Shown here piece after piece: positions 1 to 7,465 of a stretch of 9,726 nucleotides of DNA. The stretch lies in the NCBI GenBank assembly GCA_030670165.1, contig DAOVCF010000066.1:1-9726 (forward strand). The letters are read 5' to 3'. Below the pieces are notes generated by a model. The model was not told the origin of the DNA and did not search any database. It saw only the letters and a list, made by a program, of their open reading frames with translations. Numbering within the stretch: position 1 is the stretch's first letter; the number at the start of each line of letters is the position of its first letter. This stretch comes from Candidatus Stahliibacteriota bacterium (lineage in GTDB: Bacteria; Hydrothermota; Tepidihabitantia; B3-TA06). The position numbers were made by a program, and so were the translations under genes.

Positions 1-539
1 TTAGACCCCTTGCCGAACACCTTGATCTCGCCCTTGGCGAAGTCGATATCCGGGATGTCCAGGCCAGCCAATTCGGAGATCCGTAGCCCCTCATCGTATA
101 AAAGTTCGACGATTGCACGGTCGCGCAACAGGTTGAAATGGCCGTCAAGCACCTCCTCGATCTGCGACTGGGTAAAAACCTCAGGCAGTCTACGGGAGAG
201 TTTTGGCCCCTTGACCAGTCGGGCAGGATTGAGAGCAAGGCGATCCTCGCGGCACAGAAACTTGAAAAGACTCTTGGTAGAAGAGAGCCTGCGCTGGATG
301 GTGCGTTTCGAGTAGCCGAATCTTGTCTGCACCGCCACAAACGCGCGGATGTCCGATCGGTCGACATCCAAAAGATCCTTCTTTCCTTGATAAAGGGAAA
401 GGAATTCAATGAATGCTGCAAGATCAGAACGATAAGCCCGCAGGGTATGCCCTGACGCCCGGCGCTCGTCGCGAAGGTAGGCAAGGAAATCCTCAGCATC
501 CGGGGGAAGTTTGATCGTTTCGGATTTAGGCTTAGGCAT
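1..539 (-). CDS. xerC: Tyrosine recombinase XerC/XerD (3' end cut by window edge)
   Basis: This is the N-terminal 179 codons of a site-specific tyrosine recombinase. The family resolves chromosome dimers at dif by cutting and rejoining DNA through a tyrosine near the C-terminus, which lies outside this window. Residues 15-105 fit the helical SAM-like core-binding domain (DFLAYLRDERRASGHTLRAY, then RTIQRRLSSTKSLFKFL). Residues ~120-179 start the catalytic domain, and Arg153 in LLYDEGLRISEL is the first catalytic arginine. The visible end, VFGKGS, matches the family's GKG-K-R strand. The start ATG lies within the last codons of topA (8-nt overlap) and has an AAGAAGG-type ribosome site 6 nt upstream. 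A topA-xer order is also found in Bacillus, where hslVU follows, so hslV could lie beyond the left edge (inference). XerC and XerD cannot be told apart from this half, so the symbol is provisional. Confidence 0.9.
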   Translation of the reverse strand, partial: MPKPKSETIKLPPDAEDFLAYLRDERRASGHTLRAYRSDLAAFIEFLSLYQGKKDLLDVDRSDIRAFVAVQTRFGYSKRTIQRRLSSTKSLFKFLCREDRLALNPARLVKGPKLSRRLPEVFTQSQIEEVLDGHFNLLRDRAIVELLYDEGLRISELAGLDIPDIDFAKGEIKVFGKGS

Positions 540-2730
540 CTTTGGCCTTCTTCTTTTTTGATTTGGTATTCAGCTTCTCAGGATGACACCGGACGCAGTA
601 AGTTTCCTTCGGAGCTTTAACCATGTAGGCATTGCAGGCAGGGCAGCGCTCATCACTCAAAGGATAGGGTGAGGCAAAACTGCACTCCTCGTTGGAGCAT
701 TTGTAGAACTTGCCGCGCTTTCCCCGCAGTTCGAGAACATCTGAACCGCACAGGGGGCAGGGCTGAGGGATTATGTAGGGAGAGGTGGTTTTGCACTCGG
801 GATAGCGGGAGCATGCCAGGAATCTACCGAAGCGCCCGACCTTGACCACCATCGGAGCACCGCATTCAGGGCAGCGCTTCTCGATCTCTTGAGGTTCAGC
901 TTCACCTACGGGCCTGGTGTAGCGGCATTGTGGGAAGCCGGAGCAGGCAAGAAACTTGCCGAAGCGACCCCACTTTTCAATCAGTGGCTTGCCGCATTGA
1001 GGACAGGTCTGGCCGGTCTCCTTAACCATCCCCTGTTTGATTTCAGGTATCTCCGCCTCCACCTTCTCAAGCGCCGCACTGAAAGGCTTCCAGAAATCAC
1101 CAAGCGCCCTCTGCCAGTCAAGCTTGCCCTCTGCAATCTGATCAAGCTCTGCCTCCATCCGGCTGGTGAACTTAACGTTAAAGAAATCCGCAAACCGCGG
1201 AACCAGGATGTCGTTAACCAATCTCCCCAACTCGGTCGGCACAAGCGGGGCGGAGCGCTTGCGGGCCTCGCGTCTGGTATAGTGACGTTCGGCAAGTGTG
1301 CCCACGATGCTGGCGTAGGTTGACGGCCTGCCGATACCGTATCTTTCCAATCTCCTGATCAGGGATGCCTGCGTGTATCGCTGGGGCGGCTGGGTCTCTT
1401 TTCGCTCTATCATAAGTTTTACAAGTCGCACCGCATCAGTCTTTGCAAGCTCGGGCAGCAGGAAATCAGTCTCGCGCTTCTCGCGTTGGTAGACCTTCTC
1501 GTACCCATCAAAGGTCTGCTTAAGGGAGCGGGCGCGGAAGAGATAACCTTCATATTCGATCTCTACGGCCCTTACGTCGTAGATAGCATCGGCCATCTGT
1601 GAGGCAAGATAGCGCCGGTAGATGAGATCGTATACTCGTTTTGCGTCCTGCGAAAGATAGGAACCCACGAAATCAGGTGTTCGGGCAAGACCTGTGGGAC
1701 GTATAGCCTCGTGAGCGGCCTGGGCATCCTTGCGGTCTTGGTAGGCCCGCGGCTTTGAGTACTCGGAGCCTATGGTTTGGGTAATAAAGTTCCCGGTGGA
1801 GGCAATGAAATCCGGAGAGATGCGCAGGCTGTCGGTTCGCATGTAGGTAATGAGACCGACCGTCGTTTCATCAAGACTCACGCCTTCGTAAAGCCCTTGT
1901 GCCAGATACATCGTCTTCTTTGGAGCAAAGCCAAGGACCGAGGAAGCCTCCTGCTGTAAGGTTGAGGTCTTAAAGAGCGGTAGCGGGGGAAATGACTTGG
2001 GGCCGCGTTCAAACTTGGCAACCTGTGCATCAATCCCGGCCTTAAGGATCCCCTTGGCCTTTCTCATCTCCTTTGCGCCGAGGCGCTCGAACCGCTTGCC
2101 GTTGATCCTTGCAAGCTCGGCCTCAAACTGCTTGCCCTTTGCCTGGAAAAGACCCTTGATGACCCAGTAAGGCTCAGACTTGAACGCGGCGATCTCGGCC
2201 TCGCGCTCGCACAGGATTCGCAGCGCCACGCTCTGCACCCGGCCTGCGGAGAGCCCACCCCGCACCAGCTTCCATAAAAGGGGAGAGACCTTGTAGCCTA
2301 CCAGTCTATCCAGCACCCGGCGGGCGCGGTGGGCATCGACGAGAAGGTGATCTATCTGGCCCGGATTGGCAAGCGCCTCCTCAACTCCCCGCCTGGTGAT
2401 CTCGTAGAAACGGATGCGGGAGATATTCGCGTGATCAACCTCTTCGGCAAGATGCTGGGCGATCGCCTCCCCTTCCCGGTCAGGGTCTGGTGCCAGAAGC
2501 ACGCGCTTAGCCTTACGGGCTGCGGCTTTTATGGCCTTTATGTCCTTGGCCTTGCCGCGAATCTTTATGTACTCGGGGATGAACTTGCCGTCCTCGATCT
2601 TCACCCCCAGACGCGATTTGGGCAGATCCTTGATGTGTCCTTTGCTGGAGATAACACTTACCTTACCAGAAAGCAGCTTCTTTATTGTACGCGCCTTGGT
2701 CGGCGACTCAACTATTATGAGATCTCTCAT
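532..2730 (-). CDS. topA: DNA topoisomerase I (type IA)
   Basis: This enzyme relaxes negative supercoils by passing one strand through a transient single-strand break. At 732 residues it is a normal-length bacterial TopA. The N-terminal TOPRIM domain shows LIIVESPTKA (Glu8) and the metal-binding DPDREGEA at 82-89. The nucleophile is Tyr296 in GLITYMRTDS. The type IA core also shows SAGRVQSVAL (161-170), HEAIRPT (340-346) and GIGRPSTYA (465-473). The C-terminus carries three clear zinc ribbons, with cysteines at 576/579/596/602, 620/623/640/646 and 658/661/678/683. A fourth, shorter one has cysteines at 696/699/712/715, and a lysine-rich tail ends the protein. The start overlaps the pseudouridine synthase gene by 23 nt, and GGAGG lies only about 3 nt from the ATG, closer than usual. 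The two genes are probably translationally coupled. The 3' end overlaps xer by 8 nt. Confidence 0.98.
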   Translation of the reverse strand: MRDLIIVESPTKARTIKKLLSGKVSVISSKGHIKDLPKSRLGVKIEDGKFIPEYIKIRGKAKDIKAIKAAARKAKRVLLAPDPDREGEAIAQHLAEEVDHANISRIRFYEITRRGVEEALANPGQIDHLLVDAHRARRVLDRLVGYKVSPLLWKLVRGGLSAGRVQSVALRILCEREAEIAAFKSEPYWVIKGLFQAKGKQFEAELARINGKRFERLGAKEMRKAKGILKAGIDAQVAKFERGPKSFPPLPLFKTSTLQQEASSVLGFAPKKTMYLAQGLYEGVSLDETTVGLITYMRTDSLRISPDFIASTGNFITQTIGSEYSKPRAYQDRKDAQAAHEAIRPTGLARTPDFVGSYLSQDAKRVYDLIYRRYLASQMADAIYDVRAVEIEYEGYLFRARSLKQTFDGYEKVYQREKRETDFLLPELAKTDAVRLVKLMIERKETQPPQRYTQASLIRRLERYGIGRPSTYASIVGTLAERHYTRREARKRSAPLVPTELGRLVNDILVPRFADFFNVKFTSRMEAELDQIAEGKLDWQRALGDFWKPFSAALEKVEAEIPEIKQGMVKETGQTCPQCGKPLIEKWGRFGKFLACSGFPQCRYTRPVGEAEPQEIEKRCPECGAPMVVKVGRFGRFLACSRYPECKTTSPYIIPQPCPLCGSDVLELRGKRGKFYKCSNEECSFASPYPLSDERCPACNAYMVKAPKETYCVRCHPEKLNTKSKKKKAKDA

Positions 2731-3706
2731 ACTCCTCCAAGAAGTCCACTACGTTCTGCATATCGCGAGGCAGATCGGTCTCAAATAACATCTTCTTACC
2801 GGTTGCCGGATGCACAAATCCCAGCACCTTTGCGTGAAGCGCCTGGCGATCTATGCGTTCAAGCGAGCCTTTGAGCACCTCGGACTCAACACGAGACTGC
2901 GGGCGAATCCCCCTGCGTCCGCCGTACTCCGCATCGCCTATGACCGGGTGTCCGTAGTGCCGCAGATGCACCCTTATCTGGTGAGTACGTCCGGTCACGA
3001 GCCACAGGCGCAGGTATGAGACGCATCCGGCATAGACCCGCTCGAGCTTAAACCGTGTGGCTGCCTCGCGCGATTCAAGGGGCGTAACCGTCATCCTGCG
3101 GCGATCCAGTGTCGAGCGCCCTATGGGTGCGGCGATCTCGCCTCGGGGCAGTTCGAACTTGCCCCATGCCAGCGCCACATACTCCTTCAGCATCGAGCGC
3201 GCCTTGGTCTGCCGGGTCAAATCGCGAAGCGCGGAGTAGGTTTTGGCAAACAGAATAAGGCCAGTTGTGTCTTTGTCAAGTCTGTGGACAACTCCTGGCC
3301 GCACCTCGCCCTTCTCTCCTCTTGGCAAGTCGCCGCAGTGCGCGAGTAACGCATTTATCAGCGTCCCCGATGAATGACCGCGCGCAGGATGCACAACCAT
3401 GTTCCGAGGTTTATTTAAAAGGATTATGTGATCGTCCTCGTACACGACGTTTAAAGGAATCTCCTGAGGCTGCAGTGCCGCGTCTCGATCGGGGAGCTGG
3501 AGCATCGCGTAAACCTCGTCACCGGAAGCAAGCTTCTGGGAAGGCTTGGCCTTGGAGCCGTTCACCAGTATCTTTCCTTCCTTGATGAGCTTTGCGGTCA
3601 TGGAGCGGGAAAGCCCGATGCCTGAGGTAATCAGGTAGCGATCCAGCCTGGAGCCCGCCATCTTGCGTGATACGACGCGCTTGAACTCTCGCTCTACAAA
3701 GGGCAT
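2708..3706 (-). CDS. rluD: RluA/RluD-family 23S rRNA pseudouridine synthase
   Basis: This gene encodes a 332-residue RNA pseudouridine synthase, which isomerises specific uridines, probably in 23S rRNA. Residues ~18-70 form an S4 RNA-binding domain (GSRLDRYLITSGIGLSRSMT, then GKILVNG). The catalytic domain follows: VYEDDHIILLNKPRNMVVHP (88-107), then HRLDKDTTGL with catalytic Asp144, then GRTHQIRVHLRHYGHPVIGD (239-258) and the LHA-x-x-LGFVHP-type block near the end. The S4 plus RluA architecture and the length fit the RluD/YlyB group, but exact target uridines cannot be read from sequence, so the symbol is tentative. The chosen ATG has AGGTG 6 nt upstream. An internal Met at residue 16 would remove the start of the protein just before the S4 domain and is less likely. 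A 61-nt gap separates it from rph upstream, and its 3' end overlaps topA. Confidence 0.93.
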   Translation of the reverse strand: MPFVEREFKRVVSRKMAGSRLDRYLITSGIGLSRSMTAKLIKEGKILVNGSKAKPSQKLASGDEVYAMLQLPDRDAALQPQEIPLNVVYEDDHIILLNKPRNMVVHPARGHSSGTLINALLAHCGDLPRGEKGEVRPGVVHRLDKDTTGLILFAKTYSALRDLTRQTKARSMLKEYVALAWGKFELPRGEIAAPIGRSTLDRRRMTVTPLESREAATRFKLERVYAGCVSYLRLWLVTGRTHQIRVHLRHYGHPVIGDAEYGGRRGIRPQSRVESEVLKGSLERIDRQALHAKVLGFVHPATGKKMLFETDLPRDMQNVVDFLEEYERSHNS

Positions 3707-3767
3707 GCTTTACACCTGGGATGATTCTAACGCTGAGGTTGTTTCCAATGAACGATACCCTATCCCT

Positions 3768-4544
3768 TTAAGATGTGTTACGGGGTGTGTTACGAGGTGT
3801 GTTACGGGATGTGTTACGGGATGTGTTACGGGTACGAAGGACATTCTTCATCCGTGAGATGATCTCGGCGATCTTTGCGGAGCCCAAAGCGATCATCTCT
3901 GACAGTTGAGCGTCGGAAACAGGCTCCCGCTCCGCGGTCAACTGCAGTTCGATGAGCTTTCCATCCGATGTACCCACGAGGTTGGCGTCCACCTCCGCTC
4001 GAGAATCCTCATCGTAACATAAATCGGCAATAACCTGGCCTTCCACTATACCTACACTCACCGCGGCCACGAACTGCCGCAGGGGCAAACGTTGAATGAT
4101 TCCTTGTTTCTGAAGGTCTTCGCACGCCCGATAAAGGGCGCAGAACCCGGCGCAGATAGCAAGTGTTCGGGTTCCGCCGTCGGCCTGAAGAACGTCACAG
4201 TCAACGATAAGGGTATTCGCGCCAAGGGCCTCAAGATCGAACCCCATCCTTAAGGAACGACCTATGAGCCTTGAAATCTCCTGGCTTCGGGCGGAAGGTC
4301 TGCCTTTTCTGGACTCGCGCTGATTTCTTTCCGGGGTTGACGCGGGAAGCATCGCGTACTCCGCGGTTATCCAGCCCTGTCCTGAGCCTTCAAGCCAGGC
4401 CGGGGCCTTGGGTTCTAAGGAGACCGCTGCCAGAACCCTCGTATCACCCGCCATTGCAAGACAGGAGCCTGGGGCGAACTTAAGATACCCCATCTCGAAT
4501 GATAAAGGCCTCAGTTGGTCAGGCGTTCTTCCGTCAATCCTCAT
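3768..4544 (-). CDS. rph: Ribonuclease PH with a repeat-encoded C-terminal tail
   Basis: RNase PH is a phosphate-dependent 3'-5' exoribonuclease that trims the 3' ends of tRNA precursors, working as a ring hexamer. Family hallmarks are GWITAEYAMLPAST (57-70), an R-x-x-EI-RLIGRSLR block with phosphate-binding Arg88 nearby, DCDVLQADGGTRT (115-127) and CYDEDSRAEVDANLV (176-190), which carries the active-site acidic residues, then ELQLTAE (199-205). The normal fold ends near residue 237 (ISRMKNVLRT). The last 20 residues are five RNT(S/P) units encoded by a 12-nt tandem array, so they look like an added tail rather than family sequence. The start lies 7 nt after the murI stop, with AGGT as a weak ribosome site. 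The enzyme core shows no lost residue, so activity is expected to be retained. Confidence 0.96.
   Translation of the reverse strand: MRIDGRTPDQLRPLSFEMGYLKFAPGSCLAMAGDTRVLAAVSLEPKAPAWLEGSGQGWITAEYAMLPASTPERNQRESRKGRPSARSQEISRLIGRSLRMGFDLEALGANTLIVDCDVLQADGGTRTLAICAGFCALYRACEDLQKQGIIQRLPLRQFVAAVSVGIVEGQVIADLCYDEDSRAEVDANLVGTSDGKLIELQLTAEREPVSDAQLSEMIALGSAKIAEIISRMKNVLRTRNTSRNTSRNTPRNTPRNTS
3772..3831. repeat. 12-nt tandem repeat, five units, inside the 3' end of rph
   Basis: Five consecutive 12-nt units read GRTGTGTTACGR on the plus strand. They differ only at the second and last positions (GATGTGTTACGG, GGTGTGTTACGA, GGTGTGTTACGG, then two more GATGTGTTACGG). Because 12 is a multiple of three, the array stays in frame with rph and encodes RNTS/RNTP repeats up to the stop codon. 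Copy number could change without shifting the frame. Confidence 0.92.
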
Positions 4545-4551
4545 ATGTTAC

Positions 4552-5385
4552 CTAAAATTCGTGACTTATGCTTACTCTGGCGACGTCTCCCATCGGTTCG
4601 CCCAAAAAACGCTCGCCTATGGTGCGGAAGTTCGGCGATAGGTCGGTAAGGTAGAATCGAGAACCGCCTTTATGGGAGGAGGGCTGGGAGGAGGGCCGCA
4701 GAAGCTTCATCTTTTCAAGCACCTCGTGCGCGGTCTGCGCGGTCTCGTCGCCGGAGTCAACCAGCTTCACCTTGTGCTCAAAGAATCTGTCAAGCGCAGA
4801 CGCAAGCAAGGGATAGTGGGTGCAGCCCAGAAGAAGGGTATCTATCTTATCCTGTTTGAACGAGGTAAGATACTCCGCAATAATTTGGTGTGTTACGGGT
4901 CTGTCCACCCAGTCCTCCTCGACCAGGGGAACGAAGAGCGGGGTGGATTTGGCGATAACCCTGACATTTGGGTCAACTGCCAGGATAGCACGTTCGTATT
5001 CTCCGGCTGATATGGTGGCAGGGGTGCCGATGACGCCGATTCGACGATTTACGGTCAGCTTGACCGCTGCACGCGCCCCAGGCTCTATCACCCCGATTAT
5101 GGACAGCTTATAGTCCTTCTTGAGAAACGGAAGAGCCGCAGAGGTCGCCGAGTGGCAGGCAACGATCACCATCTTAACCTGACGTTCAATGAGGAACTCG
5201 GTATCCTCGTGTGCAAAGCGGCGGATGGTCTCTGCCGACTTGGTGCCGTATGGCAAGCGCGCGGTGTCGCCGAGATAGACGATCTCCTCTGATGGAAGAA
5301 GCTCGGCAAGCGAACGAACCACCGTAAGCCCGCCTATGCCTGAATCGAACACACCTATGGGCTGATCCGGTGTCAATCTACTCAT
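4552..5385 (-). CDS. murI: Glutamate racemase
   Basis: Glutamate racemase converts L- to D-glutamate for peptidoglycan precursor synthesis in the cytoplasm. The protein has 277 residues, normal for the family. The N-terminal motif IGVFDSGIGGLTV (10-22) carries the conserved Asp14-Ser15, YLGDTARLPYGTKS (37-50) follows, and the second catalytic cysteine is Cys188 in LLLGCTHYPLL. The first catalytic cysteine is Cys77 in VACHSATS. Most family members have VACNTAS or VACNTAT here, so Asn is replaced by His and Thr by Ser right after the nucleophile. A short Ser/Pro-rich stretch (PSSQPSSHKGG, 231-241) interrupts the C-terminal part. The ATG has AGGA 5 nt upstream. It follows the amidase gene by 99 nt and precedes rph by 7 nt, giving a cell-wall pair inside the operon. 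Confidence 0.95.
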   Translation of the reverse strand: MSRLTPDQPIGVFDSGIGGLTVVRSLAELLPSEEIVYLGDTARLPYGTKSAETIRRFAHEDTEFLIERQVKMVIVACHSATSAALPFLKKDYKLSIIGVIEPGARAAVKLTVNRRIGVIGTPATISAGEYERAILAVDPNVRVIAKSTPLFVPLVEEDWVDRPVTHQIIAEYLTSFKQDKIDTLLLGCTHYPLLASALDRFFEHKVKLVDSGDETAQTAHEVLEKMKLLRPSSQPSSHKGGSRFYLTDLSPNFRTIGERFLGEPMGDVARVSISHEF

Positions 5386-5463
5386 AACGGTCCTATTTAT
5401 TCCTCTTGCTTAACAATCTTAAGACGCTTTTTATATTCGACGCACAGTCTCTCAAGAGGTGTG

Positions 5464-5491
5464 TTACGGGTTACGGGTTGCGGGCTACCGG
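5464..5491. repeat. 7-nt tandem repeat beginning at the amidase stop codon
   Basis: On the plus strand three heptads TTACGGG, TTACGGG, TTGCGGG are followed by a degenerate fourth, CTACCGG. The fourth contains the amidase stop codon (TAG on the minus strand, 5487-5485). The array is preceded by GGTGT, giving the 14-mer GGTGTGTTACGGGT at 5458-5471. That 14-mer shares its core with the 12-nt array at the end of rph and occurs exactly once more inside murI (4887-4900), where it encodes PVTH. Confidence 0.75.
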
Positions 5492-6834
5492 TTGACGTAA
5501 TCAGACACCCCTTGGGCGATGCCTTGGGCTATCCTCTGACGATAAGTGGACTGGCGAATCTTTGCCTCCTCTGTCGGATTAGTTAAAAACCCACCCTCGA
5601 CGAGCACGGCAGGCATCGAGCAGCCCTTGAGCACGTAGAAGCCGGCCTGATTGAGACCCCTGTTGGCAAAGCCGGTCTTGGCCGCTGACGCGTCCTGGAT
5701 AAAGCCGGCAAGTTCCTCGGACTCCCTCTGGAACCTGTTGGTCAAAAGCGTAGCTATTATGTCGTTGAGCACCGCGTCAGGATCGTAGGCGTTTTCACCG
5801 ATGTCGTATTTTAGCGATGCGTTCTCGCGCAGGGCCACGTTCTTTGCGTACTCAAGCCGGTGCATCCCCAAAAAGTAAGTCTCGAATCCTGAAGGTGACG
5901 ATGATCGGTTGGCGTTGTAGTGGATCGAGATAAATAGATCCGCCTTCTTGGCGTTGGCATACTTGGTGCGGTCGGCTAAAGGCACGTACTTATCGGTGGT
6001 GCGCGTCATGTAAACGGTGTGTCCTTGAGCCTCCAGAAGCTTCTTTAACCGCAGTGATGTATCCAGGGCCAAGGCCTTCTCCTGGGTGCCTTTTTTGCTC
6101 ACCGCACCCGGGTCCTTGCCGCCGTGGCCCGGATCGATAACTATCACTAACTTCTTCTTAGCCTTCGGTTGAGTTACCACCGCCTTGGGAGTAAACGTAA
6201 CCTCGATCCCGTTATGGATGCCTTTCGAAGAAACCGTGCACTCCCTGGAAAGCTTAAGGTTGATGGTGGTTTGGTCGTTGTGGTTCCGCAGAGTCGCAGA
6301 ACTTACGAAACCCGAAGGACTTATCTGGGTGACGTTGGAACCTACAGGCAGCTTGAGGGTTACCGAGGTTGCAGAGTTCTCGATAACCTCGCAGGAGATC
6401 GGACCCGAGGCAAGTATCTGGATGGTGGTCGGATCAGAGCCGGAAAGGATTATCTTCTCTATCTTTATATCTTCCGAGGGCTTAAGCTCCGATGGGGAGA
6501 CACTGAAGATGCGCTTCAGCATCGCCACCGGGATATAGAGATTTACACCGTCCCAGCCGATGGGCTCGGGCAGATGGATGCCGGCCTGATTATCTATAAC
6601 CACCGTGCGGTTGGCTGCGGTAAAGACGTACGTGTGACCCGCATAAACCAGCACCCCCTTCTTCTTTGCCGCAACCCAGGCATGCCTGGAGCTGGTCTTA
6701 GCTGCAAACTCAATCAGGGTAACCGACTCGCGGCCGTTGTAAGTGACTGTATTCAGTGTCTTGCCTGCAAATGTAACCGTGCCCGCCTCAAGAAAAAACA
6801 AGACGAGCAGGGAGAGCACAAACACGCGCCTCAT
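5485..6834 (-). CDS. Exported N-acetylmuramoyl-L-alanine amidase (Amidase_3)
   Basis: This is a zinc amidase that cuts the bond between N-acetylmuramic acid and the stem peptide of peptidoglycan, acting outside the inner membrane. The first ~23 residues are a signal peptide (MRRV, hydrophobic LSLLVLFFLEAG, likely cleavage near TFA/G). Residues ~26-110 resemble a copper-amine-oxidase-N-like/stalk domain (PIGWDGVNLYIPVAMLKRIF). Residues ~120-215 look like a beta-rich AMIN-type domain. The catalytic domain runs ~228-449: zinc ligands His237 (IDPGHGG), Glu252 (QEKALAL) and His305 (SIHYNA), and catalytic Glu413 (AVLVEGGFLTN). All are intact. The ATG overlaps the smpB stop (ATGA), and AAAGGAGG lies about 9 nt upstream within smpB. 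The general architecture matches AmiC-like amidases used in daughter-cell separation, but which amidase this is cannot be fixed here. Confidence 0.95.
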   Translation of the reverse strand: MRRVFVLSLLVLFFLEAGTVTFAGKTLNTVTYNGRESVTLIEFAAKTSSRHAWVAAKKKGVLVYAGHTYVFTAANRTVVIDNQAGIHLPEPIGWDGVNLYIPVAMLKRIFSVSPSELKPSEDIKIEKIILSGSDPTTIQILASGPISCEVIENSATSVTLKLPVGSNVTQISPSGFVSSATLRNHNDQTTINLKLSRECTVSSKGIHNGIEVTFTPKAVVTQPKAKKKLVIVIDPGHGGKDPGAVSKKGTQEKALALDTSLRLKKLLEAQGHTVYMTRTTDKYVPLADRTKYANAKKADLFISIHYNANRSSSPSGFETYFLGMHRLEYAKNVALRENASLKYDIGENAYDPDAVLNDIIATLLTNRFQRESEELAGFIQDASAAKTGFANRGLNQAGFYVLKGCSMPAVLVEGGFLTNPTEEAKIRQSTYRQRIAQGIAQGVSDYVNR

Positions 6835-7271
6835 ACTCCCATCCTCCTTTGTTCACGCTCCATGTCGCGACGCCTAAGCGTGTCGCGCTTGTCAATGGTC
6901 TGCTTGCCTCGGCAGAGACCTATCAATAATTTTGCAATCCCGCGGTCCGAGAAGTAAAGCTTTAAGGGAATCAATGTATAGCCTCGGCGCTGGGTCTTGC
7001 CGTAGAGCTTCTTTAACTCATGGCTATGCAGAAGAAGCTTGCGCCTGCGCCCAGGCTCCGGGACGTCGAACGACGCTTTTCTGTACGCTGCGATGTGCAT
7101 CCCTACGATGTAAGCCTCGCCGTTCTGAATCATACAGTACGCCTCTGTGATCGAGGCCTGGTGGTCTCTAAGTGACTTAACCTCCGAGCCTTGCAATACG
7201 ATGCCTGCCTCAAGGGTATCCTCTATGAAGTAGTCGTGCCGTGCCCGGCGGTTCTCTGCGATGACGTTCAT
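6831..7271 (-). CDS. smpB: SsrA (tmRNA)-binding protein SmpB
   Basis: SmpB binds tmRNA and delivers it to stalled ribosomes for trans-translation. The protein has 146 residues, slightly short of the usual 150-160. It shows the family blocks NRRARHDYFIEDTLEAGIVL (7-26), GSEVKSLR (28-35), RRRKLLLHSHELKKL (75-89), GYTLIPLKLYF (97-107) and the basic C-terminal tail GKQTIDKRDTLRRRDMERE (122-140), which enters the decoding centre. It is the first gene of the leftward operon. There is no ribosome binding site before the ATG; instead a -10 box ends 6 nt before it, pointing to a leaderless mRNA. The stop codon overlaps the amidase start by 4 nt. tmRNA itself (ssrA) is not in the window. Confidence 0.97.
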   Translation of the reverse strand: MNVIAENRRARHDYFIEDTLEAGIVLQGSEVKSLRDHQASITEAYCMIQNGEAYIVGMHIAAYRKASFDVPEPGRRRKLLLHSHELKKLYGKTQRRGYTLIPLKLYFSDRGIAKLLIGLCRGKQTIDKRDTLRRRDMEREQRRMGV

Positions 7272-7276
7272 GTAAA

Positions 7277-7305
7277 AGTGTAGCCTGAAAATGGGCTTCT
7301 GTCAA
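7277..7305 (-). promoter_or_regulatory. Sigma-70-type promoter of the smpB operon, leaderless geometry
   Basis: On the minus strand TTGACA (7305-7300) and TACACT (7282-7277) are separated by exactly 17 nt. Only five bases, TTTAC, lie between the -10 box and the smpB ATG at 7271, so the expected transcription start falls on or beside the A of ATG. No Shine-Dalgarno sequence could fit on such a transcript. It should drive the whole operon down to xer. Confidence 0.85.
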
Positions 7306-7425
7306 CCCTTGCGGACTTTCGCATTCCTCGATTTGGAAAATAAAGTGGTAAAATCGTGCCGCGATTAAAAATAAACGTGCTACAAACTCGTCAGCGCTAC
7401 ATTGCACTCGTCACGATTATGGGGT

Positions 7426-7456
7426 CCCCGCAAGAGCGCGAAGCGATCTTGTGGGG
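7426..7456 (+). repeat. 31-nt C-GNA-G hairpin, copy 1
   Basis: The 5' arm CCCCGCAAGA pairs with TCTTGTGGGG (ten pairs, one G-T wobble). A G-A mismatch and CGC/GCG follow, capped by a GAA triloop, so the apex is GCGAAGC. It is preceded by GGGGT and followed by TAAAAAAAC. Length and arm layout are identical to the three other copies. Confidence 0.85.
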
Positions 7457-7465
7457 TAAAAAAAC

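Noticed and set aside
2329..2874. 181-codon open frame on the plus strand
   Set aside because: It is antisense to the topA start and the pseudouridine synthase end, where the minus-strand motifs are intact.
4887..4900. GGTGTGTTACGGGT inside murI as an inserted repeat copy
   Set aside because: It encodes PVTH within a normally conserved racemase region, and one 14-nt match in a 10-kb window can arise by chance.
5386..5484. Internal promoter before murI (TTGAGA ... TATAAA)
   Set aside because: The spacer is only 14 nt and the alternative TTAAGA/TAAATA pair is weak, so the gap is left as untranslated operon spacer.
6169..6957. 262-codon open frame on the plus strand
   Set aside because: It is antisense to the amidase and smpB, both of which have complete family motifs; its protein shows no recognisable domain.
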